From Streptomyces sp. WMMC940 (lineage in GTDB: Bacteria; Actinomycetota; Actinomycetes; Streptomycetales; Streptomycetaceae), in the NCBI RefSeq assembly GCF_027460265.1, contig NZ_JAPZBC010000001.1, forward strand, positions 1,674,001-1,738,000: a DNA stretch of 64,000 nucleotides, in the 5' to 3' direction. Numbering within the stretch: position 1 is the stretch's first letter; every line of letters starts with the position of its first letter. Shown one piece after another: positions 55,695 to 64,000 of the stretch. The position numbers were made by a program, and so were the translations under genes. The notes below the pieces were generated by a model. It was not told the DNA's origin. It saw nothing but the letters and a program-made list of their open reading frames with translations, and did no database searches.

Positions 55695-56480
55695 ACCGTG
55701 CCTCGCTGCCATGGGCTGTGGGGATCGGCGAAGAACACGGGGATACCAGTCTCGACCCTGAACTGCGTATGCGCCGACATCTCCTTGCCCACGGTCCCAT
55801 GTCAGCGACCGCGTCAGCTGCTCGGGGAGCATCGACATCGTGTTGGCGAGTGCCTTCTTCATAGAGATCGCTCCGTAGCCGGCCAGTGCGGGGCCGTTCT
55901 TCGTTCGAGGGATCGTGCCGTGTTCCTCTTCGCGAGGCAGATGAACCAGCAAGGCGAACCGGGTCGACCGCTCGACAGCGGTGCCGATCGCGGAACGCTC
56001 CAGCCCGATGATCAAATCCCCTTCCCAGTGGCCGGGGACAGCGCTGTCCTCGGCCTCGGCGGGCCTCTCGCCGATCAACGCTTCCGGCATGACGAGGGCG
56101 CCCAGGTCTTGCGCCGTGAACGCGCCCGCGGCGCCCTCAGAGCGCGGCCGGTCCGAAGGCACAAGATGAGTTCGCGTTTCAGCGCCCCGCGGCCCTGGAT
56201 ATAGAGGGCCTGGTAGATCGCCTCGTGACTGATGCGCATGGATGCATCATCCGGGAATCAACCTTGATCCGGTTCGCGATCTGCTCTGGGCTCCATGCCT
56301 GAACCCACGCGCGATCCTTGCGATGCGGCTTCCCCTTGGCGATCTCCGTCCAGAACGCCGCCTCGACATGACGCTGATACTTCGCATTCCCAGGAGACCT
56401 CAGCTTCGGACGCAGCGCCCGGTCCGCTGCCTGCTGACGACGCACCATCCAACACCTCCATGCATACGAGGTGTTGCGAC
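55695..56480 (-). pseudogene. IS30-family transposase remnant
   Basis: Pieces of an IS30 transposase: N-terminal ALRPKLRSPGNAKYQRHVEAAFWTEIAKG, then a jump (internal deletion of roughly 100 residues) to AWSPEQIANRIKVD, then ALIGERPAEAEDSAVPGHWEGDLIIGL with the first catalytic Asp, LPREEEHGTIPRTKNGPALAGYG, LPEQLTRSLTWD and, after a frameshift, VFFADPHSPWQRG. The catalytic Glu end is missing where the copy abuts the antiporter. It is non-functional. Confidence 0.8.
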
Positions 56481-57065
56481 GACCAGTTGATTTCGCCCTG
56501 CGAGCCGCGATCGCTGTGCAGAATGCACCCGTCGACGTATTCACATCGGGCCACGGCGATGTCCAGGGCGGTCACGGCCAGGGGGGGACTTCATCCGCGC
56601 GTCGATGGAGTAGCCCACGATCCCGTTGCTGAAGACGTCCTTGACCGCGCAGAGGTACAACTTCCCCTCACCGGTGGCGCGCTCGGTGATGTCGGCGAGC
56701 CACAGCCGGTCCACACAGGTCGCGGTGAAGTCACGGCGGACCAGGTCGTCATGCACCGGCGGCCAGCCTTCCTGCCCTTGCCACGCTTGCCGAACACGCT
56801 CCACCAGCGGTCGTCCCGGCAGATCCGCCACGCGGTCCGGTCCGCCATCGGCCCCGGCACCACGCGCTTCGTCGGTCAGGAAGCGGTAGCCGAACTCCGG
56901 GTCGTCCCGGTGCGCGTCGAACAGCGCGTTCGCGATGTGCCTCCTCCAGCACGGTGTCGGTCACCGGCTGGTCCAGCCCCATCTCAGCGTCGAGATATCG
57001 CCCGCAACGCCACAGTGCACATAATGCGCACCGGCAAAGGTCAGGCGCCTTCCCGAACCGGCTCA
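56481..57065 (-). pseudogene. IS3-family transposase (OrfB) remnant interrupted by the IS30 copy
   Basis: Fragments in different frames: LDQPVTDTVLEEAHR, MADLPGRPLVERVRQAWQ-type sequence where relatives read ADRTAWRICRD, then WPPVHDDLVRRDFTATCVDRLWLADITERATGEGKLYLCAVKDVF with one catalytic Asp, IVGYSIDARMKS, and CILHSDRGSQ with the next. Sequence after SDRGSQ is replaced by the IS30 copy. It is related to but not identical with the IS3 scrap at 52842. Confidence 0.78.
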
Positions 57066-57177
57066 AGAATAGCCACGCACTCCACGTGATGCGTCATCGA
57101 AATGACGTAGCAGAAAGAGGGGGAGAATAATCGCAGGTCAGCGCACGTACGCGGCCGCTCGGAGCGTCGAAAGAGCG

Positions 57178-58470
57178 TCACGTCGGGCCAGAGGGACACC
57201 CCTGCTGAGCCATGCCGGCGAGGTCTTCCAACAACGTTTCAGCCACCAGTTCCTCGACCACGGCGGTACCGTGCTCTGCCATGACCTCGGTCAGCTCAAG
57301 GTCCCAGGGTGCCTCGGTGATGCGCCCCGGGTGAGGGCCGCGTGGATTGCGGGCGACCGCGGCACGGTAGTCCGCTGCCGTCATGCGCCAGGGCCGCGCA
57401 GGCGTCTTGTCCAGGACGTACGCGGCGATGCGGATGCCTTCGCCGTCGAAGTCGCCGTGGTAGCGCAGAGCCGCGCCGTGGTCCGCAAGCATGCGCAGGA
57501 GCTGGATCGCGGCGCTGTTGGGCCAGCCGGACGTACAGACGAGCGGCGGGCAGCAGGACCCGAAGCGACGTAGGGCCAGTGCCAGGACGCTGGGGTTCTC
57601 CACGACGTGGACGACGGGTACGGGGGCCTCGGCAAGGATGAACCCGCCCGGGTACCGGACGTGGGCGAGGGTCAGACAGGCGGCCTGGCCGGCCTCCGCG
57701 CACGCCGTGGCCACCCGGGCGAGCAGGCCGTCGCCGGCCGGGCGCAGACCGCCGACGAGGACGGTGGCGGACAGCTCGTCGTCGGCGACTCCCGCGCGGG
57801 TCCACAGGGCGCGCCGCTGCGCGGCGGACTGCGGGGGGACGGTGTCGTACAGGGTCGCGAGGGCGCGCAGGACGAGTGCGGACAGGGGTGTGCCGTCGTC
57901 GAGTGCGTGCGCCTGGCCGCTCAGGACCCGGGCGGCGAAGACGGGCAGGGGTTCTGCCTGGCCGGGCAGTTCGGCGAGCACCTTGAGCGCGTCCGTGAGC
58001 AGCGTACGGGTGTGTTCCGCCGAGCCGGAGACCACGCCGGCTGCCCGGCAGGAGGCTGCCCAGTCGGAGAGCACCGGCTGGGCCCTCACCGTCTCGTGCT
58101 CGGCCAGCCAGGTCCACAGCCGGGCCCGCTCGTCCTTCTGGCGGCGCCGTTCGCCGGCTCTGTCGCTGAGCGGGCCGACGAGTTCGGTGACGACTTCTCG
58201 TACGGTGCGGCCGGACAGTTCGGTGACGGCCTCCTCCAGGCGGGTCAGGGGGACGGAGGGGCGTGCGTCCGGCAGGCGGTCGAGGCCGAGGAGGTCGGCG
58301 AGCGCCTCGCGCTGGGGGTCGTCGAGCGGTCCGAGGCGTACCCGTGTGACGGGGCGGCCGGAGGACAGGCGGCTGTGGAGCGTGTCCCAGAGGGGGCGCA
58401 GTTCCGGGCGGCGCAGGGTGGCATCGCCCGGGGCCGGTTCCGTGGGGATCGTCGCGTCGGTGCTGGTCAT
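57178..58470 (-). CDS. jetD: Wadjet type II JetD-like nuclease subunit (TIGR02679)
   Basis: A 430-residue protein. The C-terminal DUF2399/Toprim-like part has RYHGDFDGEGIRIAAYVLD (about residue 340), the acidic DFDxE motif of topoisomerase-VI-A-like nucleases; the N-terminal part (LRPLWDTLHSRLSSGRPVTRVRLGPL) is the TIGR02679 domain. In Wadjet systems JetD cleaves closed circular plasmid DNA reeled in by the SMC complex. It overlaps the JetC gene by ATGA (58467-58470) and closes the operon. The nearby IS graveyard downstream marks the end of the defence locus. Confidence 0.87.
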   Translation of the reverse strand: MTSTDATIPTEPAPGDATLRRPELRPLWDTLHSRLSSGRPVTRVRLGPLDDPQREALADLLGLDRLPDARPSVPLTRLEEAVTELSGRTVREVVTELVGPLSDRAGERRRQKDERARLWTWLAEHETVRAQPVLSDWAASCRAAGVVSGSAEHTRTLLTDALKVLAELPGQAEPLPVFAARVLSGQAHALDDGTPLSALVLRALATLYDTVPPQSAAQRRALWTRAGVADDELSATVLVGGLRPAGDGLLARVATACAEAGQAACLTLAHVRYPGGFILAEAPVPVVHVVENPSVLALALRRFGSCCPPLVCTSGWPNSAAIQLLRMLADHGAALRYHGDFDGEGIRIAAYVLDKTPARPWRMTAADYRAAVARNPRGPHPGRITEAPWDLELTEVMAEHGTAVVEELVAETLLEDLAGMAQQGCPSGPT

Positions 58471-61400
58471 CCCGTTTCCAGGTCGCTGCCGTTCCAGACG
58501 AAGCGGGCGCTGGTGACCGCGTCGTCGTCCCCGCCGGTGAGGAGTTGGTGGACGGCGATGCCGGGCAGTTCGCCGTAGGTGCACCATTCGTGGTCGGAGG
58601 TGACCATGAGGTCCAGGTCGAGGGCGGTGAGCAGCGCGAAGACCTGTCCGCGGTTGACCGTGTCGACTCCGACGAAGACCTCGTCCAGCAGGATCGGCCG
58701 GGGTGCCAGGGGCACGGCCTCGTAGTGGGCGGCGACGGCGGCGAAGAGGGGCAGGTGCAGTGCGATGGCCTTCTCTCCGCCGGAGAGCGCGCCGTGCAGC
58801 TTCTTGGTCAGCGGCTGCCAGCCGGTCCCGTTCGCCCGGTCGAGGCGGACGGTGAAGCGGTGCCAGGCGGTGTAGTCGAGCACCTCACCGAGCTGTTCCT
58901 CCCAGCTCGCGGCCGTCTCACTGCCCTTGGCCTCCTCGATGCGGGCGCGGAAGAAGACGTGCAGGGCCTCCCGGTCGCTCTCGGTGACCCGGCCGGGGTC
59001 CTTGAGAAGCAGCTGACGGGCCGTGCGGGTGCTGTCCGGAAGGTCCGGGCGGACGTCCCAGACGAGTTGGACGGCGACGTTGGAGGCGGTGCGGACCCGC
59101 TCCAGGTGCCCGTTCATGCGGTCGACGAGTTCGCCGGCCTGGCGGATGCGGGCCGCGAGGTGGCGGCGGATGTCGCCGGTGAGGATCTGGTCGAACAGGT
59201 GCCGTTCGGCGGCCGTGATGTCGTCCCGGCTGCGGTCCCGCTCCTGGGTGAGCGTGCTGAGCAGGGCCGTCGCCCCCACGCACACGCCGTCCAGGGTGGC
59301 GGTGAAGAGCTGGATGTCGTCGTCCGGTTCCAGGTCCAGGTCGGCGCGGGCGCCGAGGCGCTGGCGGGCCTCGTGGACCGCTTCGGACAGGCGGGTCGCG
59401 GCGTCGCCCAGGTTGCGTGGGGCGTGCGGGAGGTCCGGCCACTTCGCCGCTGTGGCGCGGGCGGCCTCCAGGGTGGCCTTGGTGCCGTCCCCGGCGTCGG
59501 GTGCCGGTGTGACGCCGGCGTCCTCGGCCAGTCCGGCCAGGCACAGGTGCCGGTACCGATGCGCCGCCGCGTCCCTGGTCGCGACGGCCTGTTCCCGTCG
59601 TTCGGCGTCCTGGCCGCTGGTGGCACGCAGTTCTCCGACCTGCCCTTCCAGGCGCAGCAGGACTTCGGCGGCCCGGCGGGCCTCCTCACGGCAGCGGCGC
59701 AGCTCGGCGCGCGCCTCGGCGAGGCGTGCGACGATCTGCCGGTAGTCCGCGCCGACGGTGGCTTCCACTGCCTCCAGGCGCGCTTTCAGCCCCGTTGCCT
59801 CCGCTTCGGCGGCGGCCGCGTCCTCGGCGCGTTCCTCGGCGGTCCGGCGCGATCGGTCCGCCTGGGCGGCCCGCTGGCGGGCCCGGTCGGCGGCGGCGGT
59901 CGCGGCGAGCCGGGCGTCCACCCAGCTGTCGGCGGTGTCCCGGAACCTGTCGATGGCGTCGGAGAGCGTACGCAACCGGGCGCGGTCGGTGGGCAGTCCG
60001 TGTTCGGCGGCTCGGCGGTCGAGCGTGCGCAGAGCGCCCGCCACCGCCCTCTCGCACCGCGCCAGGCGTCCGGCGACGTCACGCACGGCGTCGTCCCGAG
60101 CCGCCACGGTGTCCTCCGCGCGGTCCCGGTCACGCCGCCGGGCGTCGGGTTCCAGGTGGTCGGGGCGGGCGGAGCGGTCGGCGTCCAGCCGGGCGCGGCG
60201 GGCGGCGAGGCCGCGCAGCCGGTCGTCGAGTCCGGCGAGGGAGGCGTTGGTCTCGCCGATGCGGTCGGCCAGTTCGCCGATCATGCGTTGCCGGGCACGC
60301 TGACGTGCCGGGGCGCCGATGTGGGCTGGTTCCGGCTTGCTCCATGTCCCGGTGGCGAGCGCGAGACGCCAGGCGCCGTCGGCGGAGACGGCAGCGGGGT
60401 GCCCGCCCGGCAGAGTGGGGCCGTAGGCGATGCCGGCGAGGATGCGGGTCACGGTGCCGGCCGGGACGGGGAGGTCCTCCTCGGGCCTCAGCACCTCCAG
60501 CAGGCTGGGCTCCGGGGCGGTCGCGGCCAGGGCGGCCTCGGCGCGGGTGTCGTGACCCGGCAGCGCGATTCCGTCGTAGGGACTGACCCAGGCGTCCAGG
60601 AGACCCGACGCCTCCAGTGCGGCCTCCACCGCGGACTGGACGGGGAGCGGGACGCCTTCGCGGAAGGCGACCAACCGCCACAGGGGTGCTCCCGCCGTCG
60701 CCGTACGGACGGCGGTGCGGGTGGGCGGGGGCGCGGGCGGCAGGTCGGTCTCACCGCTCAGCCGTCGCAGCTGCTCCTCCAGTCGGTTCCGCTCGTCCCG
60801 CAGGCCTTGGCGTGCGGCTCGGGTGGTGGCCTCCGCCGTGGCGATCTCCTGTTCCAGCGGGCGCGCGGCGGCGTCGGTCAGGGCCGTCACCTCGGCCTCC
60901 GCCGCTGCTGAGGCAGCGAGTGCGTCGAGGTCGGTGATGCGCAGTTCCGTGCAGTCCTCGGCCCAGGCGAGCAGGCGTTCCACCTGTGCGGCAAGGGCGT
61001 CGTCCCAGGCGGTGGACGCCTCGTCCCGCCGGGTGATCGCCTCCGCGAGGCGGGTGCGGGCCTGGTCCAGCAGTTCCTCGGCGGCGCCCCGGTCGCGTAC
61101 GGCGCGGTCGTGCTCGTCGATCGCCTCGGTGACGAGGGTGACCTGCTGCCGTCGGGCGGTGTCCGCGCCGCGCAGCAGCCGACGGGCTCGTCGCGCGCTG
61201 TTCTCGCCCGTCGTGCGGGGGACGCCGCCCTGGTCGCGTCCGGTGCTGTGGGGGAGGGCCACCGCGGGATCCGCGTCGAGGACCGTCCTCACCTCGTGGT
61301 GGATGGACTCCAGCCCTGCTGCCCTGGCCGCCCTGTGTGCGTCCCCGGCGGCTTCGCGCGCGTGCTCGCCGAGGGTGCGGGCCTGGTCCGCCGCCTCGTC

Positions 61401-62606
61401 GGCGTGCCGCCGGTCCTCCTCCGACCGGGCCTGAGCGGCCTGGGCGGCGGTTCGCTGCCTCTCGGCGGCGGCTGCCACGTCCTCGGTGCGGCGGCGGAGC
61501 CGGTCGAGTTCCTCGCCCTGCCGGTACGCGTCGCTCTCGCGCAGGCCCTCGACGGTCTCGTCCAGCGCATGCGCGCGCAGCTCCTGTTCCTCGCGCCGGG
61601 CCTGGGCCGACTCGCGTTCCGCCAGCGCCTGTTCGAGCTCCTCGGCGCTCTGGCGGGCGACGCGGGTGAGGTTGTCCATCTCGGTGGTGGCCGAGATGAG
61701 CGCGGCGGAACTCGCGCGCAGGACCCGCCGCGCGTAGGCACGCTGCCGGGACGCGACGGTCTCGGCGGCCGTCACCTCGTCGTCGAGCCGTTTGAGGTGT
61801 TCGCGCTGCCGGTCGAGCCGTTCGAAGCCCTCGGCGAGTTCGGCGATCTCCCCCTCGCCCAGCGGGGGCAGGGCACGGGACAGCAGGGTGGAGAGCAGGG
61901 ACGGGTCGAGCCGCTCGGACAGTTTGGGCTGACGCAGCTGGAGCAGCGCCGACAGCAGCGACTCATAACGCTGCTCCCCCATGCCCGCGAAGAGTTCACG
62001 CCGTACGGCCGTGCGGTAGTCGGAGGCCGAGGCATGGAGGTCGCCTCGGTCGCGCAGGGCTTCGGCGAGGGCGGCCCGGGTCAGTGGCTGTCCCGCGTCG
62101 TTGACGAGGAGCACACCGCCGGGACGGGCGATTCCGGAGCCGGTGGTGAAGTAGTCGGCGTGTACCCCGCTGGTGTGCACGCTCGCCTGCAGGCGCGCCC
62201 CGCAGCCGAACCACTGCTCGGTGCCGTCGTCGCCGACGCGGCGGAACTCCATCCACACGTATCCGACGCGGGTCTTGCCGGAGGCGCCCTCGCCCAGCAG
62301 GTTCCAGTGCATGGTGCGTTCCGAACCGCCGAACGTGGACAGGCGGTTGGGGCGGAGGCTGGCGTCGAAGAGGAACGGCAGCAGCAGTTCCAGGGCCTTG
62401 GACTTGCCCGAACCGTTCTGGCCGCGCAGCAGCAGGCGGCCCTGGTGGAAGGTGAACGTCTCGTCGTAGTAGCGCCAGACGTTGAGGATGCCGGCGCGGT
62501 GGGGCTGCCAGCGGCTGCCGATGGCATCGGCCGCTCGGGCGGCCCCTGCCACGGCCGGTCCGGTCGGCTCCGGCCGCCGGGGGAAGGGAAGCTCGGTCAC
62601 GCTCAC
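58467..62606 (-). CDS. jetC: Wadjet type II JetC SMC-like ATPase (TIGR02680)
   Basis: A 1379-residue SMC/MukB-like ATPase. The Walker A loop GQNGSGKSKAL lies at about residue 65, two long coiled-coil arms (rich in Glu/Arg/Ala, about 290-520 and 880-1200) flank a hinge region near 640-860, the ABC signature LSGGEKAIAL is near 1275 and Walker B PILLDEVFVGVD near 1305. It would form the DNA-extruding motor that recognises plasmid topology. GTG 62606 overlaps the JetB stop (GTGA). The length and the neighbouring TIGR02678/02679 genes separate it from housekeeping SMC or SbcC. Confidence 0.92.
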   Translation of the reverse strand: MSVTELPFPRRPEPTGPAVAGAARAADAIGSRWQPHRAGILNVWRYYDETFTFHQGRLLLRGQNGSGKSKALELLLPFLFDASLRPNRLSTFGGSERTMHWNLLGEGASGKTRVGYVWMEFRRVGDDGTEQWFGCGARLQASVHTSGVHADYFTTGSGIARPGGVLLVNDAGQPLTRAALAEALRDRGDLHASASDYRTAVRRELFAGMGEQRYESLLSALLQLRQPKLSERLDPSLLSTLLSRALPPLGEGEIAELAEGFERLDRQREHLKRLDDEVTAAETVASRQRAYARRVLRASSAALISATTEMDNLTRVARQSAEELEQALAERESAQARREEQELRAHALDETVEGLRESDAYRQGEELDRLRRRTEDVAAAAERQRTAAQAAQARSEEDRRHADEAADQARTLGEHAREAAGDAHRAARAAGLESIHHEVRTVLDADPAVALPHSTGRDQGGVPRTTGENSARRARRLLRGADTARRQQVTLVTEAIDEHDRAVRDRGAAEELLDQARTRLAEAITRRDEASTAWDDALAAQVERLLAWAEDCTELRITDLDALAASAAAEAEVTALTDAAARPLEQEIATAEATTRAARQGLRDERNRLEEQLRRLSGETDLPPAPPPTRTAVRTATAGAPLWRLVAFREGVPLPVQSAVEAALEASGLLDAWVSPYDGIALPGHDTRAEAALAATAPEPSLLEVLRPEEDLPVPAGTVTRILAGIAYGPTLPGGHPAAVSADGAWRLALATGTWSKPEPAHIGAPARQRARQRMIGELADRIGETNASLAGLDDRLRGLAARRARLDADRSARPDHLEPDARRRDRDRAEDTVAARDDAVRDVAGRLARCERAVAGALRTLDRRAAEHGLPTDRARLRTLSDAIDRFRDTADSWVDARLAATAAADRARQRAAQADRSRRTAEERAEDAAAAEAEATGLKARLEAVEATVGADYRQIVARLAEARAELRRCREEARRAAEVLLRLEGQVGELRATSGQDAERREQAVATRDAAAHRYRHLCLAGLAEDAGVTPAPDAGDGTKATLEAARATAAKWPDLPHAPRNLGDAATRLSEAVHEARQRLGARADLDLEPDDDIQLFTATLDGVCVGATALLSTLTQERDRSRDDITAAERHLFDQILTGDIRRHLAARIRQAGELVDRMNGHLERVRTASNVAVQLVWDVRPDLPDSTRTARQLLLKDPGRVTESDREALHVFFRARIEEAKGSETAASWEEQLGEVLDYTAWHRFTVRLDRANGTGWQPLTKKLHGALSGGEKAIALHLPLFAAVAAHYEAVPLAPRPILLDEVFVGVDTVNRGQVFALLTALDLDLMVTSDHEWCTYGELPGIAVHQLLTGGDDDAVTSARFVWNGSDLETG

Positions 62607-63946
62607 TGCTGGTCTCCTTCTGCGGCGACACGCTCGGCAGCCGTGCCGCCTGCCGCCCTGGGGGCGGCGTCCCCATCCGGTCCGGGCTTGTCGTCCCGGT
62701 CCGGACTCGTCGTCTGTGTCAGGCGGTAGCGGTAGGCGGCCGGGCACGCGACGACGCGGCCCCCGGTCCGGCGGGCCAGGCCGATGTCACGCAGGACGCG
62801 TACGGCGTCGTCGGACAGCCGGGCCGCGCCGTCCTCGGACTGGTACGCCCTGGCCCACCGCGGGAAGCGCCGCAGCAGGTCCTCTCCGGCCTCGGCGAGC
62901 TGCTCGGGCAGCAGTCCGGCGGGCGCGGCGCACAGCGGCTCCAGGAGGAGCAGCGCGGCGACCCGGGCGGTGGACGTGTCGTCGGGGAAGCGGACGTCGG
63001 TGGCGAGCCCGTCCGGGTCCACGAGCAGGAAGCCCTCGGCTCGTTCCTCCAGCAGGAAACCGGCCTGCTCGACGGAGCGGCGCAGGATCTGGCGTCCGGT
63101 CAGGGAGGTGACGTAGCCCAGCTCGTCGTCGGTGAGGTCCGTCCGGTACAGCACGGGGTCGTCGAAGAGGCGGCGCAGCACCGAGTGGCGCAGCCTCAGG
63201 TTGCGTTGCGCGTCCGTGGCGGCCCGCTCGCCGTGCTCCTCGTCCGCCGTGCCGTCGGCGACCGCGCCGCCGTAACGGCGCTCGCGCACCAGACCGGTGA
63301 GGAGTTCCCCGAACCGCGCGGGCACCTCGTCCGGGGGTACGGCGAGCCGGGAGGCGCCGACGGGCGCGGCGGGCAGCCGCATCAGCAGCGTGGTGTCCAC
63401 CCGGTAGAGGACCTTCGCCTCGGCTGACTCGACGTACGCCTCGGTGGTCCCGTCGACCGCGCGCAGCACGTCGTACGACTCCAGCAGTTTCAGGACGTCG
63501 ACGAACGCCATTCGCTCCGGCTTGTGCACCGGGTCGAACGCGGTGAGCGCCCGGTCGGCCGCCGTGGCCTGCACGACACGGTCGGCGAGCATGCCGATGG
63601 TCGTCATCGGCATGGACAGCAGCTCGGCGGCGGTCACGCACAGCAGCACGTAACGCCGGCGGTCGAACGGGGCCCGGCCGGAACGGGCCCTGCGGGCCGG
63701 CCGGGTGCCGTCCGGGTCGGCGCGGACCTTGGTGAGGCGGGCGTAGCCGCGGCGCGGTTCCACCACCAGGCTCCAGCCGCAGGTGTAGTCGAACCACTGG
63801 GCCAGCGGCTCGCGACGGCGGCGTACCAGTTCGAAGCCGGCCGGGTCGGTGGCCTCGGTCAGCAGGGGCCGGGCCAGCAGGAGACGGATGGCACGGGCGA
63901 CCTGCTCCCTTTCCGCGGCGGCGAGTTGGTTGGCGAGGGTGCTCAT
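62603..63946 (-). CDS. jetB: Wadjet type II JetB-like kleisin-partner protein (TIGR02678)
   Basis: A 447-residue protein of the TIGR02678 family, the winged-helix (kite-type) subunit that binds the SMC head complex. EREQVARAIRLLLARPLLTEATDPAGFELVRRRREPLAQWFDYTCGWSLVV is the conserved N-terminus, and LRHSVLRRLFDDPVLYRTDLTDDELGYVTSLTGRQIL the conserved middle; the C-terminal 40 residues are low-complexity and Asp/Gly/Ala-rich. The ATG overlaps the stop of the upstream gene (ATGA at 63943-63946). The order A-B-C-D is that of known TIGR02677-02680 cassettes. Confidence 0.88.
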   Translation of the reverse strand: MSTLANQLAAAEREQVARAIRLLLARPLLTEATDPAGFELVRRRREPLAQWFDYTCGWSLVVEPRRGYARLTKVRADPDGTRPARRARSGRAPFDRRRYVLLCVTAAELLSMPMTTIGMLADRVVQATAADRALTAFDPVHKPERMAFVDVLKLLESYDVLRAVDGTTEAYVESAEAKVLYRVDTTLLMRLPAAPVGASRLAVPPDEVPARFGELLTGLVRERRYGGAVADGTADEEHGERAATDAQRNLRLRHSVLRRLFDDPVLYRTDLTDDELGYVTSLTGRQILRRSVEQAGFLLEERAEGFLLVDPDGLATDVRFPDDTSTARVAALLLLEPLCAAPAGLLPEQLAEAGEDLLRRFPRWARAYQSEDGAARLSDDAVRVLRDIGLARRTGGRVVACPAAYRYRLTQTTSPDRDDKPGPDGDAAPRAAGGTAAERVAAEGDQQ

Positions 63947-64000
63947 CCGGCGGCCTCCCGCCGCGCGGCGCCCGGCCGTGGCAGGGCGCTCGCTCCGGCC
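63943..64000 (-). CDS. 3' end of probable JetA-like gene (TIGR02677), start outside window
   Basis: Only 18 C-terminal residues and the stop are present (ending RREAAG). The TGA overlaps the JetB start, and the TIGR02677 gene is expected at this place in the four-gene cassette. There is too little sequence to identify it by itself. Confidence 0.5.
   Translation of the reverse strand, partial: AGASALPRPGAARREAAG

Noticed and set aside
53166..56204. A plus-strand open frame of about 1000 codons
   Set aside because: It is a composition artefact of GC-rich DNA; only its middle contains real sequence (start of the antiporter), while the rest is antisense to or out of frame with recognisable genes.
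57178..62606. Housekeeping SMC/SbcCD or condensin interpretation of the large ATPase
   Set aside because: Gene neighbours (TIGR02678- and TIGR02679-type), overlap structure and lack of an SbcD or ScpAB gene favour a Wadjet type II cassette.

Overview
The window is very GC-rich actinomycete DNA, almost certainly Streptomyces or a close relative. It shows dense overlapping genes (ATGA/GTGA junctions), many GTG starts, aromatic-polyketide and deoxysugar genes, and family members typical of streptomycetes. Identifications rest on recognising protein families and motifs by eye; no search was run.

Region 1 (1 to about 19.7 kb) is part of an aromatic polyketide (anthracycline-type) gene cluster rich in deoxysugar genes. 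Aglycone genes are a SnoaL-like cyclase, an RdmC-like methylesterase, an RdmB/DnrK-like methyltransferase-fold enzyme, a type II PKS acyl carrier protein, an NTF2-fold protein, a PF04199 cyclase and a Rieske oxygenase. Sugar genes are a glucose-1-phosphate thymidylyltransferase, a DegT aminotransferase, a Gfo/Idh ketoreductase, two epimerase/ketoreductases, a TcaB9/KijD1-type C-methyltransferase, a KijD3/DnmZ-type nitrososynthase and two N,N-dimethyltransferases. Two glycosyltransferases and a secreted AknOx-like flavo-oxidase complete the set. Together they predict an aromatic polyketide bearing both a branched nitro(so)-sugar and dimethylamino sugars. KS/CLF and the dTDP-glucose dehydratases are not in the window and probably lie to the left.

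Region 2 (19.8 to 26.4 kb) is a sulfide/persulfide module: two rhodaneses, a CsoR-family regulator lacking the copper-binding His, a TauE/SafE exporter and a persulfide dioxygenase-rhodanese fusion. Three near-identical TACCCC-NN-GGGGTA palindromes lie in its promoters. A cupredoxin-fused copper P-type ATPase follows. Next come a DUF1963-like gene, an intact IS1182-family element with 27-bp inverted repeats and a CTAA duplication, an IS5 remnant, a small conserved protein, an EtfD-like membrane Fe-S oxidoreductase and a TetR regulator.

Region 3 (34.4 to 52.8 kb) is a second, compact biosynthetic cluster that I cannot match to a known product. Tryptophan 2,3-dioxygenase, kynurenine formamidase and kynureninase would turn tryptophan into an anthranilate. 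Two methyltransferases, two adenylate-forming ligases, a tandem-domain CaiB-type CoA-transferase, a UbiA-superfamily membrane prenyltransferase or cyclase, a P450, a polyprenyl diphosphate synthase, an MMPL exporter and a LuxR-type regulator with a TTA codon complete it. The logic suggests a prenylated, methylated anthranilate exported by MMPL. This is my main candidate for an undescribed pathway.

Region 4 (52.8 to 57.1 kb) is a graveyard of decayed insertion sequences (IS3, IS30), an NRPS thioesterase fragment and a truncated antiporter. Region 5 (57.2 to 64 kb, minus strand) is a four-gene TIGR02677-02680 cassette, i.e. a type II Wadjet-like SMC anti-plasmid system. JetD, JetC and JetB are complete and only the last codons of JetA are inside the window.
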